Shown: piece by piece, positions 37,234-45,685 of the stretch
How positions within the stretch are numbered: the first letter of the stretch is position 1
Layout of the letters: the number at the start of each line of letters is the position of its first letter
Origin: Streptomyces sp. NBC_01439
GTDB taxonomy: Bacteria; Actinomycetota; Actinomycetes; Streptomycetales; Streptomycetaceae
Assembly (NCBI RefSeq): GCF_036227605.1
Contig: NZ_CP109487.1
Coordinates: 3,236,001 to 3,300,000, forward strand
Reading direction: 5' to 3'
Length of the DNA stretch: 64,000 nt
The notes under the pieces: generated by a model
What the model was told of the DNA's origin: nothing
What the model saw: only the letters and a program-made list of their open reading frames with translations
Databases searched by the model: none
Translations under genes and position numbers: made by a program

Positions 37234-37275
37234 TCGTCACAGTGCGGTCGTCACAGGCCGGTCGTCACAGTGCGG
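37234..37275. repeat. Three 14-bp tandem repeats overlapping a gene end
   Basis: Three adjacent 14-mers: TCGTCACAGTGCGG (37234), TCGTCACAGGCCGG (37248), TCGTCACAGTGCGG (37262). The last contains the stop codon of the cupin gene (37267–37265). The rest of the 37056–37233 gap has no recognisable gene. Confidence 0.75.
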
Positions 37276-37672
37276 GGGACCCGGCCTCCAGCTGGGTTGC
37301 GGGCTCGTCCACCCGGTAGCCCGGGATCGAGGGCCACCGGACGGTGAGGACGACGGCGTCCTCCTCCGCATACCAGGAGTGGTCGACGCCGCGCCCCCAG
37401 AGCACGTAGTCCCCCTGCTCGGCGAGGACGACGGTGCGCCCGGGGAACTCCAGCCGGAAGCGTCCGCTGATCAGCACCAACAGCGCGGTGCGCTTCTCTG
37501 CGGTCGCCCACCGCTCCCGCTCGTCCCCCTTCGGATGGACACCCCACTTGATCTCCACGTCCTCGCTGTGGCGGGGATCGGAGGGGTCCTTGAAGTGGCC
37601 GAGGAGCCAGCCGCGGTCGGCGGCGGCGTCGGGGGTGGCCTTACCGGTGTAGATGGTGGAGTCGTGGTTCAC
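37265..37672 (-). CDS. Cupin-fold protein
   Basis: A 135-residue single-domain cupin-like β-barrel: residues 40–120 show WGVHPKGDERERW, SGRFRLEF, then QGDYVLWGRGVDHSWYAEED, the usual two cupin motif regions with a single His pair. Metal-binding residues are incomplete, so it may be a binding rather than catalytic protein. Function unknown. ATG 37672 is used; it is divergent from a GNAT gene 53 bp away. Confidence 0.7.
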   Translation of the reverse strand: MNHDSTIYTGKATPDAAADRGWLLGHFKDPSDPRHSEDVEIKWGVHPKGDERERWATAEKRTALLVLISGRFRLEFPGRTVVLAEQGDYVLWGRGVDHSWYAEEDAVVLTVRWPSIPGYRVDEPATQLEAGSPAL

Positions 37673-37725
37673 GAGGTGAGGTTAATGCAGTTGTGGCGCC
37701 CGCCCGACACTGGTGAGCTGGGGCG

Positions 37726-38535
37726 ATGACGATCGATCTTGATGAACTGATGAAGGTGCGCGCCCGCTTCGATGCCGAAGTGCGCGAAGGCGCGCAGGCG
37801 GACGCCCCGCCGGCGAAGGTGGAGCGGGTGGGTGCTGTCGTACGGCACGTCGCGCCCGCGCTCGGGTGGAACGGGGTGCTCTGGTCGGACCTCGACGAGG
37901 GGACGGCGGACGCGGAGATCGCGGCGCAGGTGGCGTTCTTCGCGGGGCGCGACTGTCCGGAGTTCGAGTGGAAGCTGTACGACTACGACCGGCCCGCCGA
38001 CCTCGGGGACCGGCTGCGGGCGGCGGGCCTCGTGCCGGAGCCGCCCGAGACCCTGATGGTGGGCCTGGTGTCCGAGCTCGCGAAGCTGCCGGTGGAGCCG
38101 CCGGAGGGAATCACCCTGCGGGTGGTGACGGACGAGGAGGGCGTCGACCTGATGATGCAGGTCCACGCCGGGGCCTTCGGGACGGACCGGCCGCGGATCC
38201 GGGAACAGCTGCTCAGCACGTTGCGGGAGCAGCCGGAGACGATCGCCGCGGTGCTCGCGATGGCGGGCGAGACCCCGGTGAGCGCGGCCCGGATGGAGAT
38301 GCGGCCGGGGCTGGCCTTCGCGGGCCTCTGGGGCGGCGGCACGATCCCCGGGTGGCGCGGCCGGGGCATCTACCGCCTGCTGGTCGCCCACCGCGCCCGC
38401 CTGGCGGCGGAGCTCGGCATCACCTACCTACAGGTCGACGCCTCGGACGACAGCCGCCCGATCCTGGAGCGGCTCGGCTTCGGGGTCCTGGGCGTGACGG
38501 TGCCGTACCTGTGGACCGACGCCGCCGCCTCCTAG
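37726..38535 (+). CDS. GNAT-family acetyltransferase with N-terminal extension
   Basis: A 269-residue protein. The C-terminal GNAT domain (from about 120) carries the CoA pyrophosphate-binding loop GWRGRGIYRLLVAHR near residue 210, with LQVDASDDSRPILERLGF after it. The N-terminal ~115 residues look like a second, degenerate GNAT fold, as in two-domain members. The ATG at 37726 follows GAGCTGGGG. Substrate unknown. Confidence 0.8.
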   Translation: MTIDLDELMKVRARFDAEVREGAQADAPPAKVERVGAVVRHVAPALGWNGVLWSDLDEGTADAEIAAQVAFFAGRDCPEFEWKLYDYDRPADLGDRLRAAGLVPEPPETLMVGLVSELAKLPVEPPEGITLRVVTDEEGVDLMMQVHAGAFGTDRPRIREQLLSTLREQPETIAAVLAMAGETPVSAARMEMRPGLAFAGLWGGGTIPGWRGRGIYRLLVAHRARLAAELGITYLQVDASDDSRPILERLGFGVLGVTVPYLWTDAAAS

Positions 38536-38602
38536 CGCGGGGCGAGATCTGCCCGGGGATCTGCCCTATGCCGACGCTGGGGCAGCGGGCAAGATCACTG
38601 TC

Positions 38603-39103
38603 ATGGAACGCATCAGCCCGCCCCTGACCGGGGACGAACGCGAGACCCTCCGGACCTTCCTCGACTACCACCGGGCCACCCTCGCCTGGAAGTGCGAGGG
38701 CCTCGGCGACGAGCAGCTGCGCCGTGCCTCGATGCCCCCGTCCACGCTGTCCCTGCTGGGGCTGGTCCGGCACATGGCCGAGGTCGAAAGGCACTGGTTC
38801 CGCCGCGTCCTCGACGGCCAGGACCTCCCGCACCTGTGGTCGGACACCCACGACTTCCAGGCCGCCTACGACGCCTCGGGATCCAGCCGCGCGGAGGCGT
38901 TCGCCGCCTGGCAGGAGGAGATCGCGCACGCCCGCCGGATCGAGGCCGCGGCCGAGTCACTGGACGTGACGGCGTACGTGCCGAGCTGGGCGGAGGAGGC
39001 CTCGCTGCGTCTGGTGATGCTCCACCTCATCCACGAGTACGCCCGCCACAACGGTCACGCCGACTTCCTCCGTGAGGGGATCGACGGCACCACCGGCGCC
39101 TGA
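38603..39103 (+). CDS. DinB/DUF664-family protein (possible mycothiol-dependent enzyme)
   Basis: A 166-residue four-helix bundle. The metal-binding histidines of the DinB superfamily are seen in LLGLVRHMAEVERHW (about residues 53–65) and in HLIHEYARHNGHADFLRE near the C-terminus. Actinobacterial DinB proteins include mycothiol- and bacillithiol-dependent transferases, so a thiol transferase or maleylpyruvate-isomerase-like role is possible. No DNA-damage link is implied. The start lacks a clear ribosome site. Confidence 0.82.
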   Translation: MERISPPLTGDERETLRTFLDYHRATLAWKCEGLGDEQLRRASMPPSTLSLLGLVRHMAEVERHWFRRVLDGQDLPHLWSDTHDFQAAYDASGSSRAEAFAAWQEEIAHARRIEAAAESLDVTAYVPSWAEEASLRLVMLHLIHEYARHNGHADFLREGIDGTTGA

Positions 39104-39309
39104 CCGGGGAAAGCCTCCTGCGGGTGCGTGCGGCAGGAGGCTGCTCTAGCGTCCGACGGAGGAGGGGATTCCCTGCCGAGCCGGTCCGGACCGGGGACCC
39201 GGGCCCTGTGGCCGGAACCCGGCCGCATGAGCTCGGCGATGTTCCTGCGCGGATCCGGCACCTCTGCGGAGCCGGGCCGCGCGACGATCCCGGAGAGCAG
39301 GTGCGTCCC

Positions 39310-39582
39310 ATGCGCACGTCGACCCGTATCGCAGGTGTTCTCAGTGGCCTGACCCTCGTACTCGGTGGCGCGGCCTTCGCGGCCCCCGCCGCCCACGCGG
39401 ACGTCTCGGCCTGCATCAACCAGGTCGAGCGGGAGCTACAGGGCGGCGAGGCCCCGCAGTCCGTCCGGTCGGCGTGTTCCGCCGGGTACTCCGGCGAGCA
39501 GGAGCAGTGCGTGAGCGGGCTGACCAAGGGCGGTGTGACCAACGGGACCGCGGTGAGCGCCTGCAAGGCGTCCGCCGAGTAG
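39310..39582 (+). CDS. Small secreted four-cysteine protein (90 aa)
   Basis: Unknown function. A Sec signal peptide spans about residues 1–30 (basic start, hydrophobic core, cleavage after AHA). The mature ~60-residue protein carries four cysteines (SAC, RSAC, EQC, SAC), probably two disulfides, with a helical acidic/Gln-rich composition. The ATG at 39310 has an AGG-type site upstream. The 207 bp upstream hold no other gene. Confidence 0.7.
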   Translation: MRTSTRIAGVLSGLTLVLGGAAFAAPAAHADVSACINQVERELQGGEAPQSVRSACSAGYSGEQEQCVSGLTKGGVTNGTAVSACKASAE

Positions 39583-39686
39583 CCGGCCCGACCGCCTCCG
39601 CGACCCGTCCGCACCGCCTGGTGCCGGACGGGCCGACGGGCCGACGAGCTGACAGGCCGACGGGCCGACATGGCCGACGGGCCGCC

Positions 39687-40421
39687 TCAGGCCTCCGGCC
39701 GCCAGTAGCCCAGCGCGTTCACCCGGTGCTTGGGCAGCGCGAGTTCCTTGCGCAGGTACGCCGTCAGGGCGCGCGTCGTCACCGTGTCGCAGGCCAGCCA
39801 GACGTACGCCGCCTCCGCGTCCCCGACCAGCTCGGGAAGGTCGGCGCGCACCCGGTCGACCAGGTCCGTACCGCCTCGCCGCACCCGGCGGATGTCGTGC
39901 CGGCCGGGCTCCACCCGCATCGGCAGCCGCTCGTCCGAGTCGTGCTGCGTCTCGAACCAGATGGTCGCCGGGGTCTTCGGGTACGTGTCCAGCAGCGAGT
40001 TGATCGCCGGGAGGGACGCGGAGTCCCCGATGACGAGCAGCCGCTCCGGGGCCGGCGCCGGGGCCGTGAATCCGGTGCCCTGGACGGTGGCCTCGACCGT
40101 GTCGCCCGCCTTCGCGCCGCGCGCCCAAGCACTGGCGACCCCGTCGTGCAGGGCGAACTCGAAGCTGAAAGTGCCCGCTTGCGGATCCGGGTCCACCAGC
40201 GTGTACGCCCGCTGGTGCGGCTTGCCGGCGCCCTGGAACCAGACGCGTACCCACATCGTCGGGTGCAGCGATCCACCGGCGGCCGCGAGCAGCCCGCCGT
40301 CCGTGAAGCTCACGCGGCGGTAGTTCTCCGTGAGGTCTTCCGCTCCCGTGACCGTGAACGTGAAGTCCTTGCCCCGCATGAGTTTGAGGACCACGCCCTC
40401 CCAGCCCTTGCCGACGGCCAT
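39687..40421 (-). CDS. Siderophore-interacting protein (ferric-siderophore reductase, ViuB type)
   Basis: A 244-residue cytoplasmic FAD protein that reduces ferric siderophores taken into the cell and so releases iron. The flavin-binding RAYTLVDPD (R-x-Y-T/S pattern, near residue 70), the nicotinamide-domain segment VIGDSASLPAINSLL and the C-terminal LGYWRPE end (typical GYWR motif) are all present. The ATG at 40421 follows GGAGGGG. A 19-bp iron box lies 29 bp upstream, so it should be repressed when iron is plentiful. Confidence 0.93.
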   Translation of the reverse strand: MAVGKGWEGVVLKLMRGKDFTFTVTGAEDLTENYRRVSFTDGGLLAAAGGSLHPTMWVRVWFQGAGKPHQRAYTLVDPDPQAGTFSFEFALHDGVASAWARGAKAGDTVEATVQGTGFTAPAPAPERLLVIGDSASLPAINSLLDTYPKTPATIWFETQHDSDERLPMRVEPGRHDIRRVRRGGTDLVDRVRADLPELVGDAEAAYVWLACDTVTTRALTAYLRKELALPKHRVNALGYWRPEA

Positions 40422-40450
40422 GTCCAACCCCTCCCCTAACACCCCTATAG

Positions 40451-40469
40451 TTAGGTCAGCCTAACCTAA
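40451..40469. promoter_or_regulatory. Iron box (DmdR1/IdeR operator)
   Basis: TTAGGTCAGCCTAACCTAA is a near-perfect 19-bp palindrome. Its reverse complement differs at one base from the DmdR1/IdeR consensus TTAGGTTAGGCTCACCTAA as I recall it. It lies between the SIP gene and the divergent acylase gene, close enough to overlap both promoters. Confidence 0.9.
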
Positions 40470-40488
40470 ACGTGCGACGGGGAAGAGT

Positions 40489-42750
40489 GTGAGCAGCGTG
40501 AGCAGTGCCAGCAGCGGGAGCGGCGACGCCCGGTCGTACGGAGCGAACCGGGGCGAGCCCTCCGTGGAAGCAGCCGCGGAAGCAGCCGCGGAAGCAGCCG
40601 CGGACACGCCCGTAGCCACGCCCGTGGACACCCCTGCGGAGACCCCGGAATCCTACGGCGTCCACCGCGACCGGTGGGGCATCCCCCACCTCCGCGCATC
40701 CGACGAACTCCAGCTCGTCCATGCCCAGGGCCGCGTCACCGCCTTCGACCGCGCCTGGCAACTGGAGGTCGAACGGCACCGCTCCGAGGGCTCCAGCGCC
40801 TCCTTCCTCGGCGCGGACGCCGTCACCTGGGACCGCTTCGCCCGCCAGTCCCGGCTGGCCGACACGGCCCGCCGCTGCTACGAGGCCATGGAGGCCGACG
40901 ACCCCGCCACCGCCGCCTGGGTGCGCGCGTACGTGGACGGCGTCAACGACGGGCTCGCCACCGGCGCCGCCCGTGACGAACGCTTCGCGCGCACGGGCCT
41001 GACCCCCACCCCCTGGGAGCCGTGGGTCCCGCTGGCCATCTGGATCGCCACGCACATCCTGTTCGCCGGTTTCGCCACCAAACTGTGGCGCGAGCGCGTG
41101 GCCCGCGCCCTCGGCGACGAGGCCGTCACCCTCTTCGCCACCGACGGCCCCGGCACCGCCGGCAGCAACGGCTGGCTGGTGCCGGGCGACCGCACCACCA
41201 CCGGCTCGGCGATCATCGCGGGCGACCCGCACCGCTTCATCGAGGACCCGGGCGTCTACCAGCAGATACGCCTCGCCTGCCCCGACTACGACGTGCTGGG
41301 CCTCGCCGTCCCCGGCGTCCCGGGCCTCGGCCACTTCGGGCACACCGGCACCGCCGCCTGGGCGATCACCAACGCGATGTCCGACTACCAGGACCTGTAC
41401 GTCGAACAGTTGCGCCGCGATGACGACGGCGCCACCTGGGCCCTCGGCGCGGACGGCGTCTGGGAGCCCGTCTCCCGCCACACCGAGACCATCACCGTGG
41501 CCGACGGCGACGACGTCGAGGTGGAGGTCCTGGAGACCCCCCGCGGCCCCGTGATCATCCACGCGGACGGCGACCTCGGAGCCGACCCCGATGCCGGGGC
41601 GCACGCCGACGGCAGCGCCCAGACCCTCTCCCTGCGCTACCCGCCGCGGGTCCGCCTGGACCTCGGCTTCGCCGCCCTCCCCGCGCTCCTGCGCGCCCGT
41701 ACCGTCGCCGACATCGACCGCGCCTTCGACGGCTGGGCGGAGCCGGTCAACGTCGTCCACGCCGCCGACTCCGCGGGCGGCCTGCTGCACCGGGTCGCGG
41801 GCGCCGTGCCGCTGCGCCACCGCACCAACCGGCTGCGCCCCGTGCCCGCCTGGGATCCGCAACACGCTTGGCAGGGCTGGGCCCCGACCCCGGAGGAGCC
41901 GGTGCAGGGCTTCGCCGTGATGGCGAACGCGCGCGGGATCGCCTCCCCGCTCGGCGTGGAGTTCGCGCCCCCGCACCGCGCCGACCGCATCCGCGAGCTG
42001 CTCAGCGGCTCCGCGGACTGGTCCCCGAAGGCGATGGCCGACGTACACCGGGACACGCACCTGGCCTCGGCCGCGCCGCTGCTCGCACTGCTGCCCGGCT
42101 TCGAGGACCTGACGCCGGCGGCGCAGGCCCTGCGGACCCGACTGCTGGCCTGGGACCGGCACATGGAGGCGGACAGCACCGACGCCACCGTCTTCTCGGC
42201 CTTCCGTAGCGCGACCGTACGCCGCTTCGCCGCCGACCCCGTCTTCGAAGGGCTGTGGGGGGCGCCCACCGGCCCGGCGGTCTTCCACCCGTGGCTGTAC
42301 CTGGTCCCGCGGATCGGCTACGCCCTCGAGGGCCTGCTCACCACCTCCCTGGTACCCGGCCTCGACCGGGCGGCGCACGTCCGGGCCGCCCTGGAGGAGA
42401 CGGCCGCGGCCGAGACCCCCGACACCCCCTGGTCGGAGGTCCACCGCCTCACCCCCTGGCAGGCCGTGCCCGACACGGAGCCCACGCAGTGGCCCGGCCT
42501 CGGCGGTGACCACGACTGCGTGAACGCCACCTCCACCGTCCCCGGCTTCACCGACCTCACCGCCCGCGCATCGGCGGCCCGTTACGTCTGGGACCTCGCC
42601 CGCCGCGAGGGCAGCCTCTGGGCGGTACCGCTGGGTGCGGACGGCGTCACCGGCGCACCCCACCACCGCGACCAGCTGCCCCTGTGGGCACGGTGCGAAC
42701 TCGTCCCCGTCGTCACCGACTGGGCCCAGCTCACCAAGGAATCGATATGA
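40489..42750 (+). CDS. Penicillin acylase-family (Ntn hydrolase) amidase, iron-box controlled
   Basis: A 753-residue self-processing N-terminal-nucleophile hydrolase, which cleaves amide bonds of acyl-amines. The predicted nucleophile is Ser226, in GSNGWLVPGDRTTTG, the start of the β-chain, followed by GDPHRF and the conserved GTAAWAITNAMSDYQDLY. An Asn-Ala-Arg segment (MANARG) supplies the oxyanion region. Unlike PvdQ, AhlM or penicillin G acylase, it has no signal peptide: residues 1–55 are a low-complexity Ala/Glu/Pro/Thr stretch with three 12-bp DNA repeats (40567–40602). It is thus predicted cytoplasmic. The start may be GTG 40489 or GTG 40498. Its stop overlaps the next start (ATGA). 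Confidence 0.9.
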   Translation: MSSVSSASSGSGDARSYGANRGEPSVEAAAEAAAEAAADTPVATPVDTPAETPESYGVHRDRWGIPHLRASDELQLVHAQGRVTAFDRAWQLEVERHRSEGSSASFLGADAVTWDRFARQSRLADTARRCYEAMEADDPATAAWVRAYVDGVNDGLATGAARDERFARTGLTPTPWEPWVPLAIWIATHILFAGFATKLWRERVARALGDEAVTLFATDGPGTAGSNGWLVPGDRTTTGSAIIAGDPHRFIEDPGVYQQIRLACPDYDVLGLAVPGVPGLGHFGHTGTAAWAITNAMSDYQDLYVEQLRRDDDGATWALGADGVWEPVSRHTETITVADGDDVEVEVLETPRGPVIIHADGDLGADPDAGAHADGSAQTLSLRYPPRVRLDLGFAALPALLRARTVADIDRAFDGWAEPVNVVHAADSAGGLLHRVAGAVPLRHRTNRLRPVPAWDPQHAWQGWAPTPEEPVQGFAVMANARGIASPLGVEFAPPHRADRIRELLSGSADWSPKAMADVHRDTHLASAAPLLALLPGFEDLTPAAQALRTRLLAWDRHMEADSTDATVFSAFRSATVRRFAADPVFEGLWGAPTGPAVFHPWLYLVPRIGYALEGLLTTSLVPGLDRAAHVRAALEETAAAETPDTPWSEVHRLTPWQAVPDTEPTQWPGLGGDHDCVNATSTVPGFTDLTARASAARYVWDLARREGSLWAVPLGADGVTGAPHHRDQLPLWARCELVPVVTDWAQLTKESI

Positions 42751-43379
42751 CCCCCGGCCCCTCCGCCGTCTCCGTCGGACAGCCCGTGTTCACCCAGGTC
42801 GTCGAGGGCTTCGGCACCGTCACCATCACCCCCGTCGACCCTGCGGCCGACTCCGCGCTGATCCACAGCTGGGTCACCCAGGAGCGGGCGCGCTTCTGGG
42901 GCATGGGCGAGGCCAGCCGCGAACTGGTCCAGGAGATCTACGAGGACGTCGACCGCCGTACGACCCACCACGCCTTCATGGTGAGCCGGGACGGCGAGCA
43001 GGTCGCGCTGTTCCAGACCTACGACTGCGCCGAGGACCGCGTCAGCGAGTGCTACGACGTCCAGCCCGGCGACGTCGGGATGCACCTGCTGATCGGCCCG
43101 ACCACGGGGGCGGCCGAACACGGCTTCACCGGCTCCCTGATGACCGTCTTCATCGCGTTCGTGTTCTCCGACGCCGCCGCGCGGCGCATGGTCGTCGAAC
43201 CGGACACCCGCAACGCCAAGGCCATCTCGCTCATGGAGCGCACCGGCTTCGTCATCGGACCGCAGGTCGTGCTCCCGGAGATCGACCTGCCCGAGGTCTA
43301 CCTCCCGGCCAAGCCGGCCCAGTTGGCCTTCCTCACCGCTCCGGCGACCGCTCCGGCGACCGCGCCGGCGGCAGACTGA
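42747..43379 (+). CDS. IucB/DesC-like siderophore N-acyltransferase
   Basis: A 210-residue GNAT protein of the acyl-CoA:hydroxylysine/hydroxydiamine acyltransferase group used in hydroxamate siderophore synthesis. The pattern HSWVTQERARFWGM, DVGMHLLIGP and VVEPDTRNAKAISLMERTGF matches IucB, RhbD and DesC as I recall them. The C-terminus is a Pro/Ala/Thr tail with repeats. ATG 42747 overlaps the acylase stop by four bases and is preceded by AAGGA, so translation is coupled. No hydroxylase or NIS synthetase gene is nearby, so it is likely a tailoring or stand-alone acyltransferase. Confidence 0.87.
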   Translation: MTPGPSAVSVGQPVFTQVVEGFGTVTITPVDPAADSALIHSWVTQERARFWGMGEASRELVQEIYEDVDRRTTHHAFMVSRDGEQVALFQTYDCAEDRVSECYDVQPGDVGMHLLIGPTTGAAEHGFTGSLMTVFIAFVFSDAAARRMVVEPDTRNAKAISLMERTGFVIGPQVVLPEIDLPEVYLPAKPAQLAFLTAPATAPATAPAAD

Positions 43380-43623
43380 CCGCAGCCACCCCTTCGATCG
43401 GGCGCCCGGCGAACGACAACCGCCCATGTGGAGGTTGCGCGAGTCGGGCGCCCGGCGGCACGTGCGGGCACCGGGCGTTCGCCACCGGTCACCGAGGGCC
43501 CGCCGACGGCGAGCCGGCCCGTGGAAGGGTGAACCCCCGACGGGGATTCCCGATTCCGATTGACCCCGCGCGCTTCCCCGCTGGAAGCTGATGACCTCTC
43601 AAAGCGCCTTGAGGTGGGGGACA

Positions 43624-45495
43624 TTGACCAGTCAGAACCTACACATCGGTCCGGACGCGGCGGCCGACCGATACCGTCTGCTCCGCTCGATCGGACGCGG
43701 TGGGGAGGCCGTGCTCTATCTCGCCGAGATCGAACTCGCCGGCGGATCCGAGCCCGTGGTCGTCAAAGTGCTCGACTCCAAGACGACCATCACGCCGGAC
43801 GTCTTCGACCGGATCAGCCAGAAGTGGAACGAGCAGGCCGAGCTGCTGCGGTTCGTCCACCGGCCCGGCGTCGTGGGCGTGCGCGAGCACTTCGAGGGAC
43901 CGCCGATCCACCGGCCCGGGGAGTCCTCGACCCTGAGCGGGCGGGCGCTCGTCCTCGTCATGAACCACGTGGACGGGCTCGACCTGCGGGACTGGCGGGC
44001 CGAGCGGACGCTGGCCACCGCCGCCGAACGGCGCGAGGTGATGCGCACCCTGGAGCAGCTCGCCGACGTCCTGGACTGGCTGCATTCGGGGAAGGCCACC
44101 CCGTCCGGGCGCCAGGTCGTCCACGGCGACCTCTCCCCCGGCAACGTGATGGTCGATGCGTACGGGCAGGCCACCCTGGTGGACTTCGGCCTCAGCAAGC
44201 TGACCGCCGACCACCAGACGGCCGAGGTCTGGTTCACCCCGGGCTACGCGGCGCCCAAGGTCTTCGACGGCAAGCGGACCCCGGGCACGGACCGGTACGC
44301 CTTCGGGGCGATCGCGTACTTCCTGCTGAGCGGGGAGTCCCCGCCCGCCACGCCCGAGCAGCTGGCACGGGCACTGACCGCACTGCCGCAGATCGCCGTA
44401 CTGGACGCCGAGCAGCGGGCGCGGATCACCGCGATCTACTCGGCCGACCCGGGGAAGCGGCCGGTGAACCTGGCCGGCTGGATGAAGGACATCCGCCGTG
44501 CGGTGGTGTCGACGACCACCGCGACCTCGCAGCGGGCCGCCCAGGAGGCTCCGCCAAGGCCGGCCGCCCCGCCGCCACCGGTGGTCCCGCCGCAGCCCGT
44601 CACCGCGCCGTCGGTGGCGGCGCCGCCCGTGTACGCCCCGACGGCACGGTCCGTACAGCCCGTACAGCCGGAGCCGGCCACGGCTCCGATCCCCGGACCC
44701 GCGCCCGTCCCCGGACCCGGCCCGCAACCGGAGCCGGTGCAGGCCCAGGTGCCCGCCGGGTACGGGCCCACCTACAACCTGACCCCGGCCGCCGCTCCCG
44801 TCCCCGAGCCGACGCGTCCCGCCAAGCGGCGGCGGACCGGTCTGGTCCTCGGCTCGGTGGCCGCCGTGCTGGTGCTGGCCTCCCTCGCCGTCGTCGGCGT
44901 ACGGCTCCTGGGCGACAAGGACAAGGAGAACTCCGCGGGGGGCGAGAAGCCCGGCGGGACGAGCGCGCCGTCGGCGTCGGCGTCGGCCTCCGCGCCGTCG
45001 GCGCGGGCGACCGAATCCGCCGACCCCGCACCCTCCGAGGCCGCTCCCGGGGGATCCGCCACGGCGGAGGCCTCGTCGAGCCCCGGAACGCCGGGTTCGG
45101 TGAAGGACAGCAACGTGGCCGATCTGACCGTGCTGTCGTCGGTCGGAGCGGTCCGGCACTTCGAAGTCGGCTCCGCCAAGCTGAACACGAAGGAGTACGG
45201 AGCCGCCCTCCTCGGCAGCTGCTACTACGGAGCGACGATCGAGTACGACGTGAACCGCGCCTGGTCCGCGCTGGAGTTCACCGTGGGCGTCGACGACGGC
45301 TCGACCATGGAACAGGCCCGCGTGAGCATCTCCGTGGACGACAAGCCCGCCCTCTTCTCCGAGGCGGTCCACCTGGGCAAGCCGATCACCAAGTCCCTGG
45401 ACATCAAGGGGGCCCTGCGGCTGCGTCTGAAGGTGGAGGAGAGTTGCCGCAACGACGGCAACGCCGTCATCGCCGCCCCGGTCCTCAAGCGCTGA
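43624..45495 (+). CDS. Transmembrane Ser/Thr protein kinase with NPCBM-like extracellular domain
   Basis: A 623-residue receptor-type kinase. The kinase domain (about 10–290) has the glycine loop GRGGEAVLYLAE, Lys48 (VVVKVL), the catalytic loop HGDLSPGNVM with Asp169 (HGD instead of HRD) and DFG Asp187. A Pro/Ala/Val-rich linker follows, then one membrane helix (about 405–427), a Ser/Ala linker and an extracellular β-sandwich resembling the NPCBM carbohydrate-binding domain (about 500–620). TTG 43624 is favoured by GGTGGGGG upstream; ATG 43591 is the alternative. The 210-bp upstream gap shows no gene. Confidence 0.87.
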   Translation: MTSQNLHIGPDAAADRYRLLRSIGRGGEAVLYLAEIELAGGSEPVVVKVLDSKTTITPDVFDRISQKWNEQAELLRFVHRPGVVGVREHFEGPPIHRPGESSTLSGRALVLVMNHVDGLDLRDWRAERTLATAAERREVMRTLEQLADVLDWLHSGKATPSGRQVVHGDLSPGNVMVDAYGQATLVDFGLSKLTADHQTAEVWFTPGYAAPKVFDGKRTPGTDRYAFGAIAYFLLSGESPPATPEQLARALTALPQIAVLDAEQRARITAIYSADPGKRPVNLAGWMKDIRRAVVSTTTATSQRAAQEAPPRPAAPPPPVVPPQPVTAPSVAAPPVYAPTARSVQPVQPEPATAPIPGPAPVPGPGPQPEPVQAQVPAGYGPTYNLTPAAAPVPEPTRPAKRRRTGLVLGSVAAVLVLASLAVVGVRLLGDKDKENSAGGEKPGGTSAPSASASASAPSARATESADPAPSEAAPGGSATAEASSSPGTPGSVKDSNVADLTVLSSVGAVRHFEVGSAKLNTKEYGAALLGSCYYGATIEYDVNRAWSALEFTVGVDDGSTMEQARVSISVDDKPALFSEAVHLGKPITKSLDIKGALRLRLKVEESCRNDGNAVIAAPVLKR

Positions 45496-45677
45496 CGACA
45501 GCGGCCTGCGCCGCCGGGCTCCCGGACGAGGAGCTGGACGACCGCGAGGTGCACCGGACGGCGCTGGGGGTCATCGAGCGGTTCTTCGGGCTCTCGCTGC
45601 CGAAGGAACCGATCGTGCACGGCACCCTGCCGGCCGTCGTATGGGAATCGGGGTTCCCGAAGCCGGCCCGGGACTGA
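45496..45677 (+). pseudogene. Orphan coding-like tail after the kinase gene
   Basis: Immediately after the kinase stop a different frame shows strong GC3 bias and protein-like content (FFGLSLPKEPIVHG, ending VVWESGFPKPARD) up to a stop at 45677. There is no proper ATG start; a GTG at 45549 would give 42 residues, with no clear ribosome site. It looks like the 3' end of a gene whose front was lost. I do not recognise the family. Confidence 0.35.
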
Positions 45678-45685
45678 TCCGGGCC

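Noticed and set aside
38603..39103. A DNA-damage role for the DinB-like protein.
   Set aside because: The DinB/DUF664 fold is a metal-binding thiol-transferase fold; the name comes from one Bacillus gene and is not evidence of repair.
26425..39600. A biosynthetic gene cluster around the LAL regulator, MMPL transporter and tailoring-type oxidoreductases.
   Set aside because: No core synthase (PKS, NRPS, terpene, RiPP or NIS synthetase) is present, and the genes are a mixed, non-operonic set.
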